Assembly: GCA_964615305.1 (NCBI GenBank)
Contig: CAZTNA010000007.1
Span: forward strand, 62,001-126,000
Reading direction: 5' to 3'
Length of the DNA: 64,000 bases
Origin: Bog-950 sp964615305
GTDB lineage: Bacteria; Bacteroidota; Bacteroidia; Chitinophagales; LD1
The notes beneath the pieces were generated by a model that saw only the letters and a list, made by a program, of their open reading frames with translations, was not told where the DNA came from and searched no databases. The position numbers and the translations under genes were made by a program. Each line of letters begins with the position of its first letter. Position 1 is the stretch's first letter. Below are positions 54,276-63,632 of this stretch, piece after piece.

Positions 54276-55139
54276 ATGCGGCAACTAACTATTACTCACA
54301 ACATTTCAGGTCGCGACCCACAGGTAGATAAATACCTGAGCGAAATTGCCAAAAACGAATTGTTAACCGCTGAGCAAGAAGGAGCTCTAGCAAAAAAAAT
54401 ACGCCAAGGCGATACAGACGCACTGGAGTTAATGGTCAAAAGCAATCTACGTTTTGTAGTCAGTGTAGCTAAACAATATCAAAACCAGGGGCTAAGCTTA
54501 GGCGATCTTATTAATGAAGGGAACTTAGGCCTTATTCGCGCGGCCAACAAATTTGATGAAACAAGAGGGTTTAAGTTTATATCTTATGCTGTTTGGTGGA
54601 TTCGGCAGGCTATAATGCAGGCAATAGTTGAGCAAAGCAGGATTATTCGTGTGCCAGCAGGAAAAATTGGTGTGTATTCAAAAATTACCAAAGCATTTCA
54701 AAGTTTTGAGCAGGAGTATCAACGAGAACCAGACGTAGAAGAACTGATGGAAATGCTAGGAATGACCAAAGAAGAAATTGACGAATACTTTCGCGCTAAC
54801 ACCTATATGCTTTCTACCGATGCTCGATTTTTAGGGGCGGAGGAAGGCGCTGCAATAAGCGACATGATTTACGACCGTGAAACAGCAACTCCGGTAGATA
54901 CCATGATGCAACAAAATGTAGAGTTTCATTTAAATGAAGCTATTGCACAACTTACAGAGCGGGAAGCCGAAATAATATCATGTTACTTCGGACTCAGCGG
55001 AAAACAACCAATGACACTTGAAGAAATAGGCACTCGCTTTAACCTTACACGCGAGCGGGTAAGACAAATTAAAGAAAAGTGCATTCAGCAGTTAAAACAG
55101 AGTACCAGCCCTCAATTACGCCACGTATACACAGCATAG
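54276..55139 (+). CDS. RNA polymerase primary-type sigma factor (RpoD/SigA family)
   Basis: The 287-residue sigma-70 factor has region 1.2 (DPQVDKYLSEIAKNELLTAEQE), region 2 with LGDLINEGNLGLIRAANKFD and the promoter-melting FISYAVWWIRQAI, region 3, and region 4 with TLEEIGTRFNLTRERVRQIKEK. The short form without a long N-terminal region is the primary sigma type in Bacteroidota, which recognises TTG/TAnnTTTG promoters such as those in this window. It has its own terminator. Confidence 0.92.
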   Translation: MRQLTITHNISGRDPQVDKYLSEIAKNELLTAEQEGALAKKIRQGDTDALELMVKSNLRFVVSVAKQYQNQGLSLGDLINEGNLGLIRAANKFDETRGFKFISYAVWWIRQAIMQAIVEQSRIIRVPAGKIGVYSKITKAFQSFEQEYQREPDVEELMEMLGMTKEEIDEYFRANTYMLSTDARFLGAEEGAAISDMIYDRETATPVDTMMQQNVEFHLNEAIAQLTEREAEIISCYFGLSGKQPMTLEEIGTRFNLTRERVRQIKEKCIQQLKQSTSPQLRHVYTA

Positions 55140-55211
55140 TATTTATCTAATGAAATAAAGGGAACGTTCATCGTTCAAAAAGAGTCCTTCAATCTCGGTT
55201 CCAAAGAAAAC

Positions 55212-55237
55212 TCCCCGTCAGAAATGGCGGGGATTTT
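55212..55237 (+). terminator. Rho-independent terminator after the sigma factor gene
   Basis: TCCCCGTCA (55212-55220) pairs with TGGCGGGGA (55225-55233), with one G-T pair, around a GAAA loop. TTTTC follows, 73 bp after the stop. Confidence 0.85.
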
Positions 55238-55241
55238 CAAT

Positions 55242-57017
55242 TTATACAGGCAAGCTAAATTTGAAAGAGCAGCCACCATCTGTTCCATCATCAATCCAGA
55301 TTTTACCGTTATGATGCTCAATAATTTTTTTGCAAATGGTAAGTCCTATACCCGTGCCGGCATATCTTTCGCGGCTGTGCAGTCGTTGAAAAATTTCGAA
55401 TACTTTTAAACGGTACGATGGAGGAATACCAATACCATTATCGTTAAAATCAATGCAATAGAAACCGTCTTGTTCTGTAAACGAGATATCAAGCAGTGGG
55501 TTCTCATTTTTTGAAAACTTGATAGCGTTGCTTACTAAATTCTGAAATAACTGTTCCATTTGATGCCTGTTTGCTTTAACTTTAGGCAATACACCAGTTA
55601 ATACTCTGAAATTTTTCTCTTGCATTTCTGGCAAAAGAAACTCCTGAACTTCACGAAGTATTTTATTTAAATCAACCACTTCGCTTTTAATATCCGGGTT
55701 TATTTTTGATAGTTGAAGTATGCTTTCTATAAGGTTATACATTCTACTTGCACCTTCTTTTGCGTAATAGAGATACTGTAAGCCATCTTCGGTAAGACGC
55801 TGTGCAGAATGTTTCTCAAGCAGTTGCATATAAAGGGTAACCATTCGCAGTGGCTCTTTTAAATCATGCGAAGCTATATGCGCAAATTGTTTCAGTTCAG
55901 CGTTTGAAATTTCGAGGCGGTGTGTATACTCCTCAATTTCAGCATTCTTTCTTTTCAGTACTTCTGCTTCGCGTTTTCGTTCTTCCAGCTCAAAAGTAAC
56001 TCGTGCATCACTAACAGCCGAACTCTTGTCGAACTGATACATCTCTACCATGCTTTTATAATACTGCTTATACATAGAAAGGGCATCGGTAGTTTTACCT
56101 CCTTGTTCTAAAGCTATCGCCCATTCTTCGTAGAGCGTAGCTCTGCTAAATCCGGTCTTACTAGTTAACGTTAAGTCTTCAACACGCTTAAACTGCTGAA
56201 TTGCTTCCGCCCATTTTCCTTGAAGCCTGTAAGCAATACCCAACAGAAAATACCCGTTTGCAATAAACACGTTGCTACTTGCTTCTTCTAGATACTCAGT
56301 GCCTTCTTTTATTAATCTTTCGCCTTCTTCAAATTTCCCTTGTAAACTATACTGATAACCTACATTAATCAGGCAGTTTCCTTCTCCCCTTCTATCGCCT
56401 ATAGATTTAAACAACTCTGCGGCCTTTGTAAAATACTCTAAGGCTTTGGGCGTATCTTTTATGCCTGGGTAGTTGTTAGCATAAGATATGTAACAGCGGG
56501 CAATACCCTGTATATTTTTGGTTTCGGTAAAAAGTTCGAATGCTTTATCAATGTATTGAAGGCGAACTGTATCTAGCTCAAACTCTTTGTATAGTGTAAC
56601 AGTATTAAAATATAGACCAGCTAAAATCACTTTATCATCATTCGTAAGTTTTTCCTGATTCTTGAGAACTTTAATTCCGGTTTCATAAGCTTCACGGGCT
56701 TGAGTCAGATCCCCGGTATAGTTGTAGTTAACCCCTAACATGCGCAGTGCATCAGCGGTGTAGGTGTAATCTTTAATTTGTTGTGCCAAAGTCAAACACT
56801 GTTTAGCTGACTCAATGCTTTGTAAATAATCGCTTTGAACATGATTTTGATAGACGCATAATTGGAAAAGCACATCAAGTTCCAATTTTTTATCCTGGAT
56901 TTTCTGGGCTTGTGCAATATACTCAGCTGCAACTGATTCCATCTCAGTGGAACGCTCTTCTCGTAATTTTTTGAGTTTGGCAACTATTTCATTATGAGTT
57001 TCGTTGTTGAATTGCAT
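55242..57017 (-). CDS. Soluble TPR sensor histidine kinase
   Basis: The 591-residue protein has no signal peptide or membrane segment. Roughly residues 40-345 are tandem TPR repeats (for example ALEYFTKAAELFKSIGDRRGEGNC), then a Glu/Arg-rich coiled coil (about 345-375). A HisKA domain has FAHIASHDLKEPL (phospho-accepting His), and an HATPase domain has NLVSNAIKFS, DNGIGIPP and GTGIGLTICKKIIEHHNG. A cognate response regulator is not adjacent. Input is probably cytoplasmic, through TPR-bound protein or peptide. It converges with the sigma factor gene. Confidence 0.9.
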   Translation of the reverse strand: MQFNNETHNEIVAKLKKLREERSTEMESVAAEYIAQAQKIQDKKLELDVLFQLCVYQNHVQSDYLQSIESAKQCLTLAQQIKDYTYTADALRMLGVNYNYTGDLTQAREAYETGIKVLKNQEKLTNDDKVILAGLYFNTVTLYKEFELDTVRLQYIDKAFELFTETKNIQGIARCYISYANNYPGIKDTPKALEYFTKAAELFKSIGDRRGEGNCLINVGYQYSLQGKFEEGERLIKEGTEYLEEASSNVFIANGYFLLGIAYRLQGKWAEAIQQFKRVEDLTLTSKTGFSRATLYEEWAIALEQGGKTTDALSMYKQYYKSMVEMYQFDKSSAVSDARVTFELEERKREAEVLKRKNAEIEEYTHRLEISNAELKQFAHIASHDLKEPLRMVTLYMQLLEKHSAQRLTEDGLQYLYYAKEGASRMYNLIESILQLSKINPDIKSEVVDLNKILREVQEFLLPEMQEKNFRVLTGVLPKVKANRHQMEQLFQNLVSNAIKFSKNENPLLDISFTEQDGFYCIDFNDNGIGIPPSYRLKVFEIFQRLHSRERYAGTGIGLTICKKIIEHHNGKIWIDDGTDGGCSFKFSLPV

Positions 57018-57118
57018 AAAAGAGAGGAATCAATTATAATACCAATTTACAAACAATAGAAGAGATGTCAAGTGAACTTAATCATTAGAAGTAACCTGTA
57101 TTTCTACATTTACCGCCA

Positions 57119-58303
57119 ATGATACTGTCTGTAGTTTTTTGGTTCTTCGTCTTGTTACTGTTACATTCTTATGTAATATATCCGTGGCTGCTGAAACTTA
57201 TTAGTAGGGGTAAACAACAGAACTCACTTACGTTTGCTAAATCCGATGAAAATCTGCCTGATGTGTATGTGGTATTTGCAGTTTACAACGAGCAGAAAGT
57301 TATCAGGCAGAAATTAGCAAGCATTTTTGAAACTGATTACCCTTTGCATAAAATACATGTATTTGTTGGCTCGGACAATTCAACTGACGACACAAACTCC
57401 ATCATACAAAGTTATTCGTTACAGCACCGGCAACTTACGTTCCATAATTTTGAAGGAAGAAACGGTAAAGCGGCAATATTAAATCGGTTACTGGAGAGTA
57501 TAAGCGAAGCTAACCCGGCATTTGATAGTATTTTAGTATTGACCGATGCCAATGTGTTCTTTACTCCTAATCTGCTTTTTGAATTAACAAAGCATTATAA
57601 AAATGAGAACATTGGGCAGGTTGGTGCTAATATTCTAAACGTTGGTGAACGAATAGATGGTATTTCGAAACAAGAAAAGGGGTACATACAAAGAGAAAAT
57701 CACATAAAGTTTTTAGAAGGATTAAACTGGGGCGCTATGATTGGTGCATTTGGCGCTTGTTACACCATGAGGATGAAATTATGGAAGCCCATACCACCAA
57801 ATTATTTAATGGAAGACTTTTTTTTAAGCATGCATATTTTAAGGCAGAAAAAGAAAGCCATCCTTGAACTAAATGCAATTTGCTACGAAGATGTTTCTAA
57901 TGATGTAACAGAAGAATTTAAGCGAAAAACACGTATTCAAGCCGGAAATTTTCAAAACTTACGTAATTACTGGTCACTTGCGTTTGGGTTCAATGCTGTT
58001 GGCTTCTGCTTTTTTTCACATAAAATTATTCGTTGGTTCGGTCCATTGTTAATGGCAGGCTGCTACATAAGCAATCTGTTTCTATTGCATGAACCCTTTT
58101 ATCAATTTACCTTCTTGCTCCAGAATATGCTCTGGTTATCTCCTTTGCTCGATGCCTTGCTAAAAACTGCCGGCATACATTTAACCTTTCTTCGCTTTGC
58201 TTCTTATTTCATAATCATGAATATTGCGCTCGTTAAAGGTTTTTTAATGTTTGCGAAGGGAATAAAAACCAGCGCATGGAACCCTACCAAAAGAAATGTT
58301 TAA
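57119..58303 (+). CDS. Glycosyltransferase family 2 membrane protein
   Basis: The 394-residue GT2 protein has an N-terminal membrane segment, a GT-A domain with VYVVFAVYNEQKVIRQKL, a nucleotide-binding VGSDNSTDDTN, the metal-site region LTDANVFF, and EDFFLSMHIL (acceptor Asp). The C-terminal part carries two or three membrane segments. It transfers a sugar from a nucleotide donor to a lipid or glycan at the inner membrane. The acceptor is unknown and no glycan cluster surrounds it; ribBA follows 35 bp later. Confidence 0.88.
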   Translation: MILSVVFWFFVLLLLHSYVIYPWLLKLISRGKQQNSLTFAKSDENLPDVYVVFAVYNEQKVIRQKLASIFETDYPLHKIHVFVGSDNSTDDTNSIIQSYSLQHRQLTFHNFEGRNGKAAILNRLLESISEANPAFDSILVLTDANVFFTPNLLFELTKHYKNENIGQVGANILNVGERIDGISKQEKGYIQRENHIKFLEGLNWGAMIGAFGACYTMRMKLWKPIPPNYLMEDFFLSMHILRQKKKAILELNAICYEDVSNDVTEEFKRKTRIQAGNFQNLRNYWSLAFGFNAVGFCFFSHKIIRWFGPLLMAGCYISNLFLLHEPFYQFTFLLQNMLWLSPLLDALLKTAGIHLTFLRFASYFIIMNIALVKGFLMFAKGIKTSAWNPTKRNV

Positions 58304-58338
58304 CACGCGCAAAAGAAATTGAACAAAAATAAATTACA

Positions 58339-59553
58339 ATGAAGCTAGACACAATACCACAGGCAATAAAAGATATTAAAAACGGCAAACTGGTTATAGT
58401 AGTAGATGACGAAGACCGAGAGAATGAAGGAGATTTTATAACGGCAGCACGAAATGTAACGCCTGCTATTATCAATTTTATGGCAACGGTAGGCAGGGGG
58501 TTAATTTGCATGCCTATGAGTGAAGAAATGTGTGACCGGCTCGATCTGCCCATGATGGTTTCTAAAAACTCTTCGAATCACGAAACAGCCTTTACTGTAT
58601 CTGTTGATTTATTGGGTCACGGCTGCACAACAGGTATTTCGGCTCACGATCGTGCTAAAACAGTTCAGCAATTAATAAGCAAGAATGCACAACCTCAAGA
58701 TTTTGCACGGCCTGGGCATATTTTTCCTCTGCGTGCAAAAAGTGGCGGTGTGTTGCGCAGAGCCGGGCATACCGAAGCTACCATAGATTTAGCCCGTATG
58801 GCCGGCTTTGAAGAAGCAGGTGTACTCGTTGAAGTAATGAACGAAGATGGAAGCATGGCGCGTTTGCCCGAGCTGGCGAAAATTGCCAAAAAACACAATC
58901 TCAAGATTATTTCAATTAAAGATTTGATTGAGTACAGAATGAAACACGACAGCTTGATTAAGCGTGAAGTGGAAGTGAAGTTGCCGTCAAAATATGGCGA
59001 GTTTCGTGTAAGGGCTTATTCTCAGGCTGGAGGAAACGAACCACACCTGGCCATAGTAAAAGGTTCATGGAAAAAAAATGAACCTGTATTAGTGCGTGTT
59101 CACTCATCTTGTTTAACTGGCGATATTTTAGGTTCGCTACGATGCGACTGTGGCGACCAACTGGCATCGGCACTTAAAGCAATAGAAAACAATGGTAAAG
59201 GTGTGCTGCTTTACATGCAGCAAGAAGGCCGAGGTATAGGACTTTTGAATAAACTAAAAGCATACCAACTGCAAGAGCAAGGTTACGATACATACGAGGC
59301 AAATTTAAAACTAGGCTTGCCTATGGATGCGCGAGATTATGGTGTTGGAGCACAAATACTTCGAGACTTGGGCATTACAAAAATGAAACTGTTAAGCAAC
59401 AACCCAAAAAAGCGCGTTGGTTTAATAGGCTATGGTTTAGAGATAGTCGAAAACGTAGCCATTGAATCAACACCTAATAAACACAACAAAAAATATTTAG
59501 AAGCAAAACGCGACAAGGCCGGTCATCAGATACTAAAGAAGAAAAAAAAGTAG
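58339..59553 (+). CDS. ribBA: Bifunctional 3,4-dihydroxy-2-butanone 4-phosphate synthase / GTP cyclohydrolase II
   Basis: RibBA carries out both entry steps of riboflavin synthesis. The 404-residue protein has the RibB domain (VDDEDRENEGDFITAA; SAHDRAKT) in the first ~200 residues and the RibA domain with its zinc site in CLTGDILGSLRCDCGDQL and the GTP-binding QEGRGIGLLNKLKAY. Both active sites appear intact. The other rib genes are not in the window, and no FMN riboswitch-like structure was seen upstream. Confidence 0.96.
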   Translation: MKLDTIPQAIKDIKNGKLVIVVDDEDRENEGDFITAARNVTPAIINFMATVGRGLICMPMSEEMCDRLDLPMMVSKNSSNHETAFTVSVDLLGHGCTTGISAHDRAKTVQQLISKNAQPQDFARPGHIFPLRAKSGGVLRRAGHTEATIDLARMAGFEEAGVLVEVMNEDGSMARLPELAKIAKKHNLKIISIKDLIEYRMKHDSLIKREVEVKLPSKYGEFRVRAYSQAGGNEPHLAIVKGSWKKNEPVLVRVHSSCLTGDILGSLRCDCGDQLASALKAIENNGKGVLLYMQQEGRGIGLLNKLKAYQLQEQGYDTYEANLKLGLPMDARDYGVGAQILRDLGITKMKLLSNNPKKRVGLIGYGLEIVENVAIESTPNKHNKKYLEAKRDKAGHQILKKKKK

Positions 59554-59557
59554 CTTG

Positions 59558-60592
59558 TTATTGCAAAGTGCTGACATCCCACTCACCGTTATAGCCAATG
59601 CAGCCGGAAGAAACGTAAAGCGGAGATGGAATATTTTTGGTGTATAAGCTACCTGTGCCCAACCCCTGTACCAATGCATTTTTTTTAGTAAACACCCACT
59701 GTGCAATTGCATTTAATCCAATGTTTGACTCTAGTGCAGAAGTAGCCCACCACCTGATATTTTGTTTTTGAGCAGTTTGTATCCACTGCTCACATGCACC
59801 TAAGCCACCAAGTAAAGCCGGCTTTAGTATTATATAGTGTGGTTGAATAAACTGTAAAAGTTCTTCTCTAACTTTTCCGGAAACTCCAATAAGCTCTTCA
59901 TCGAGCGCTATTGGAATAGGAGACTCTTTACATAATCGCATCATTCGCTCTATCTGCCCTTGTTTAATCGGCTGTTCAATCGAATGCACCTGATACAAAG
60001 CAAGTTTTTCTAACTGTTGTAAAGCAAAATCAAACTTAAATGCCCCGTTGGCATCTAAGCGTATTTCCATAACCTCTGCAGGAAATTTACCCCGTATAAA
60101 ATCTAGAAGTTCTAACTCTTTTTCAAAGTCAATAGCCCCAACTTTCAGTTTAATACAGCTAAACCCGTCATTAATTTTTTGCTGAATCTGCTGTTGCATA
60201 AATGTTTTACTCCCCATCCAAACCAATCCGTTAATGGGCATTGTTGCACTTCCATTGGTAAATTCACTTTTAAACAATACACGGTTTCCGCCCGAAGAAA
60301 AATCAAGCAGGGCTGTTTCGTATCCGAATGCAATGGACGGGAAATCATTAAAACTGGGAAACAACTCTTTACTTCCTTGTTCTATACCGTTACACAGTTG
60401 ACTGAGTGCCCTTTCGTAATTTACTAAGTCATCGGGGCTTAAACCTTCAATGTAACTACACTCACCAATACCGGTTTTAGTTCCGTCAGTAATAAAAAGA
60501 TAGTACCCATTTTTTACTGACATACTGCCTCGTGATGTAAGCACGGGACTATTAAATCGAAGCTGATATTGTTTGAAGTGTGCTTTAAGCAT
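59558..60592 (-). CDS. menC: o-Succinylbenzoate synthase
   Basis: MenC dehydrates SHCHC to o-succinylbenzoate in menaquinone synthesis. The 344-residue enolase-superfamily protein has the catalytic KLKVG (Lys pair near residue 147), metal ligands Asp in RLDANGAF, Glu in IEQPIK and Asp in ALDEELIG, and the second catalytic lysine in LKPALLGG. The length is typical. In many Bacteroidota menC is close to menA; here they are about 56 kb apart. Confidence 0.9.
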   Translation of the reverse strand: MLKAHFKQYQLRFNSPVLTSRGSMSVKNGYYLFITDGTKTGIGECSYIEGLSPDDLVNYERALSQLCNGIEQGSKELFPSFNDFPSIAFGYETALLDFSSGGNRVLFKSEFTNGSATMPINGLVWMGSKTFMQQQIQQKINDGFSCIKLKVGAIDFEKELELLDFIRGKFPAEVMEIRLDANGAFKFDFALQQLEKLALYQVHSIEQPIKQGQIERMMRLCKESPIPIALDEELIGVSGKVREELLQFIQPHYIILKPALLGGLGACEQWIQTAQKQNIRWWATSALESNIGLNAIAQWVFTKKNALVQGLGTGSLYTKNIPSPLYVSSGCIGYNGEWDVSTLQ

Positions 60593-60713
60593 AACCAGGG
60601 TAACTTAAGCCAAACTTAAAATTTAGCTATACAACGAGTTACATTTCCACTGTTTAGAACTGTAATACATCGGCACTTTGCAAATTCTGTTTTCTTCGCT
60701 TAAAATTTACTGC

Positions 60714-62336
60714 ATGAGATATTTTACCGCCATCGCATTCTTGTTGCTTTGTATATTCGGGAATTCGCAATCTACAACACCCGAAAAACCTACATTAGTT
60801 GTTGGATTGGTAGTAGACCAAATGCGATGGGATTTCTTATATCGTTACACAGACAAATATACTCAAGGCGGGTTTAAGCGTTTGCTAAATGAAGGGTATA
60901 GTTGCGCAAACACCTATATAAACTACTCTCCTTCTTATACTGCGTGTGGTCATACATGTATTTATACCGGCAGCGTACCTAATATTCATGGCATTGCAGG
61001 CAACAACTGGTTTGATGCCGATGAACATAAATACGTGTATTGTACAGACGATAAAACCGAACACACTGTAGGAAGCAACTCTTCTGCAGGCAAAATGTCA
61101 CCTCGCAGAATGGTAACAACAACAATTGGTGATGAGTTAAAACTTGCAACCAACTTTAAGTCAAAAACTATTGGTGTGGCATTAAAAGACAGAGGCTCTA
61201 TATTGCCGGCAGGGCATTCAGCAGATGCTGCATACTTTTATGATGGCAGTACAGGAAATTGGGTTACTTCTTCGTACTACATGAATGACCTGCCGCTATG
61301 GGTAAAACAGTTCAACGATTATCGCTTGCCTGAAAAATATTTATCTGCCAACTGGAACACCCTTCAACCCATAGAAAAATATTATGAAAGCCATGATGAC
61401 GACAAACATTTTGAAGGCACTTTCGAAAATGAAGAAAAACCTGTTTTCGAGCATAAGGTGGGTGCTTTGGTTAACCCTTCTTACAAGATTTTGGCGGCAA
61501 CCCCTTATGGCAATTCAGTTACCTTGAAATTTGCCGAGGGGGCTATACTTAACGAAAACCTCGGTCAAAGAAACACAACAGATTTTCTGGCGGTAAGTTT
61601 GTCGTCCACTGATTACATCGGTCACCGTTTTGGCCCAAATAGTGTAGAAGTGGAAGATTGCTATCTGCGACTTGACAAAGAACTGGGTGACTTTTTTACT
61701 TTTTTAGATACACACGTAGGCAAAGGAAACTACTTGTTTTTTATGACAGCAGACCATGGCGCTGCACATGTGCCGGCATTTCTAAAGGAGCATAAAATAC
61801 CTGCCGGAGTTTTTCCGATTGACACAGTGCTAAAACAATTAGAGATTAAGCTAAACGAGTTATATGGCGAAGGAGAGTGGCTACTTAGTTACGACAACAT
61901 GCAGCTGTACCTTAACGATTCAACAATAACTACTAAGAAGGTTAGCCGCACAGAAATATTTGAAACAATTAAAAAGTTTTTACTCCAGTTTGAGGGAGTA
62001 TCGAAAGTATTGGACTTAAAGAATATGGCAAATGAGTTGATTGAGGAGAGAATGAAACAGCACATAATCAACGGATACTACGAAAAACGTTCAGGAGATG
62101 TGTATGTGTTGTTTGAGCCGGGTTGGTTCGAAGGCATGACAAAGGGAACTACTCACGGAACCATTTATCCGTATGACACTCACATTCCTCTCGTTTGGAT
62201 GGGTTGGAATGTGAAAAATGGAAGTAATTACAACCGAGTAAACATGACAGATATTGCACCCACTATGGCTGCAATGCTTCGCATACAAGAACCAAGCGGC
62301 TGTATAGGCAAAGTAATAGAGCCGCTGGTGAAATAA
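60714..62336 (+). CDS. PafA-like alkaline phosphatase
   Basis: The 540-residue alkaline phosphatase superfamily protein has a signal peptide (FTAIAFLLLCIFGNSQS), metal ligand Asp35 in VVDQMRWDF, and the phosphorylated Thr76 in SYTACGHT. GNNWF and the KDRGSILPAG Lys/Arg pair are residues typical of PafA-type monoesterases. Later metal ligands are in TDYIGHRFGP and TADHGAAHVP. The Thr nucleophile separates it from Ser-type PhoA. It is probably periplasmic and releases phosphate from organic esters. ATG 60714 is chosen over an upstream in-frame start at 60678. Confidence 0.9.
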   Translation: MRYFTAIAFLLLCIFGNSQSTTPEKPTLVVGLVVDQMRWDFLYRYTDKYTQGGFKRLLNEGYSCANTYINYSPSYTACGHTCIYTGSVPNIHGIAGNNWFDADEHKYVYCTDDKTEHTVGSNSSAGKMSPRRMVTTTIGDELKLATNFKSKTIGVALKDRGSILPAGHSADAAYFYDGSTGNWVTSSYYMNDLPLWVKQFNDYRLPEKYLSANWNTLQPIEKYYESHDDDKHFEGTFENEEKPVFEHKVGALVNPSYKILAATPYGNSVTLKFAEGAILNENLGQRNTTDFLAVSLSSTDYIGHRFGPNSVEVEDCYLRLDKELGDFFTFLDTHVGKGNYLFFMTADHGAAHVPAFLKEHKIPAGVFPIDTVLKQLEIKLNELYGEGEWLLSYDNMQLYLNDSTITTKKVSRTEIFETIKKFLLQFEGVSKVLDLKNMANELIEERMKQHIINGYYEKRSGDVYVLFEPGWFEGMTKGTTHGTIYPYDTHIPLVWMGWNVKNGSNYNRVNMTDIAPTMAAMLRIQEPSGCIGKVIEPLVK

Positions 62337-62360
62337 CTTTATTTGCTCACAAAATAATTT

Positions 62361-63482
62361 ATGCTCAAAATAGGTATTTTAGGAGGGGGACAGTTAGGAC
62401 GTATGCTGTTACAGCAGGCAGCAAACTATCCGGTTGAAACTTTTGTGTTAGAAACAGGAAACTACTCCCCTGCTTCTACTCTTTGCCAGCATTATTTCAA
62501 TGGCGACATTCGAAAGTTTGATGATGTTTACAACTTCGGCAAACAAGTAGATGTACTTACTATTGAAATTGAAAACGTAAACCAAGTTGCGCTTGAAAAA
62601 TTAGAAGCTGAAGGACTGAAGGTTTTTCCATCGCCTAAAGCACTTGCTGTAATACGAGATAAAGGTCTGCAAAAACAGTTTTACGCAGAGCACAACATTC
62701 CTACTTCGCCCTTTGTATTAGTTCAAAACAGGCAAGAGACAGCTTCAGCAGACATTGAGTTTCCGGTGGTGCAGAAATTACGTACGGGTGGATACGATGG
62801 CAAGGGTGTTCATATTTTGCAATCTGTTGCTGAAGCTGAAAATGGTTTCAATGAACCATGTGTACTCGAAAAACTAGTTGATATTGAAAAAGAGATTTCA
62901 GTGATTGTAGCAAAGAATGAGAAAGGAGAAATTGCAGTTTATCCTCCGGTAGAAATGGTATTTAATCCTGAATATAACTTAGTTGATTATTTGCTTTCTC
63001 CGTCCGAAACTACAATAGAACAAACAACCGAAGCACAAAAGATTGCATTGAAAGTTTTAAATGCCCTGAACAGCAGCGGTATTTTTGCCATAGAGATGTT
63101 TTTAGATAAAACCGGAAAAATATTGGTAAACGAAACCGCACCTCGCGCTCATAATAGTGGTCACCAAAGCATAGAAGGCAATTATTGCTCTCAATACGAC
63201 ATGCAACTGCGCGTACTACAAAACCTACCTCTCGGCAACAGTGAAGTTATACAACCCTCGCTCATGCTAAACTTGATTGGAGAAACAGGATATACCGGTG
63301 CTGCAAAATACCGGGGCCTTGAACTTGTAATGCAGATGCAAAACGTTTATGTACATCTATATGGTAAAACTGAAACCAAACCAGGCCGAAAAATGGGGCA
63401 TGTTACTATTCTAGGAAAATCAAAAACAGATTTACTGGGTAAAGCAGAAATAATAAAACAGAATTTAAAGGTAGTTGCTTAA
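62361..63482 (+). CDS. purK: 5-(carboxyamino)imidazole ribonucleotide synthase
   Basis: PurK uses ATP and bicarbonate to carboxylate AIR in purine synthesis. The 373-residue ATP-grasp protein has the N-terminal GILGGGQLGRMLLQQA, RTGGYDGKGVHIL, CVLEKLVDIEKEISVIVA and the active-site stretch EMFLDKTGKILVNETAPRAHNSGH. It starts 24 bp after the phosphatase. The partner purE is not in the window. Confidence 0.95.
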   Translation: MLKIGILGGGQLGRMLLQQAANYPVETFVLETGNYSPASTLCQHYFNGDIRKFDDVYNFGKQVDVLTIEIENVNQVALEKLEAEGLKVFPSPKALAVIRDKGLQKQFYAEHNIPTSPFVLVQNRQETASADIEFPVVQKLRTGGYDGKGVHILQSVAEAENGFNEPCVLEKLVDIEKEISVIVAKNEKGEIAVYPPVEMVFNPEYNLVDYLLSPSETTIEQTTEAQKIALKVLNALNSSGIFAIEMFLDKTGKILVNETAPRAHNSGHQSIEGNYCSQYDMQLRVLQNLPLGNSEVIQPSLMLNLIGETGYTGAAKYRGLELVMQMQNVYVHLYGKTETKPGRKMGHVTILGKSKTDLLGKAEIIKQNLKVVA

Positions 63483-63632
63483 TTTGTTTTAACGCACTTT
63501 AATTCGTTGCCGTTTACCAGTTACTCTGAGTTTTACACTTAATGTAGGTGAGTTGCTTTAAACAGGTTTAATGTTTGCCAGCCTGGCTGAAGATTAGCTT
63601 CTCTCCTTTTTTCTTTCTTCGCGAACCAAAAC

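Noticed and set aside
58304..58338. FMN riboswitch before ribBA
   Set aside because: The 35-bp gap is too short and shows no such structure.
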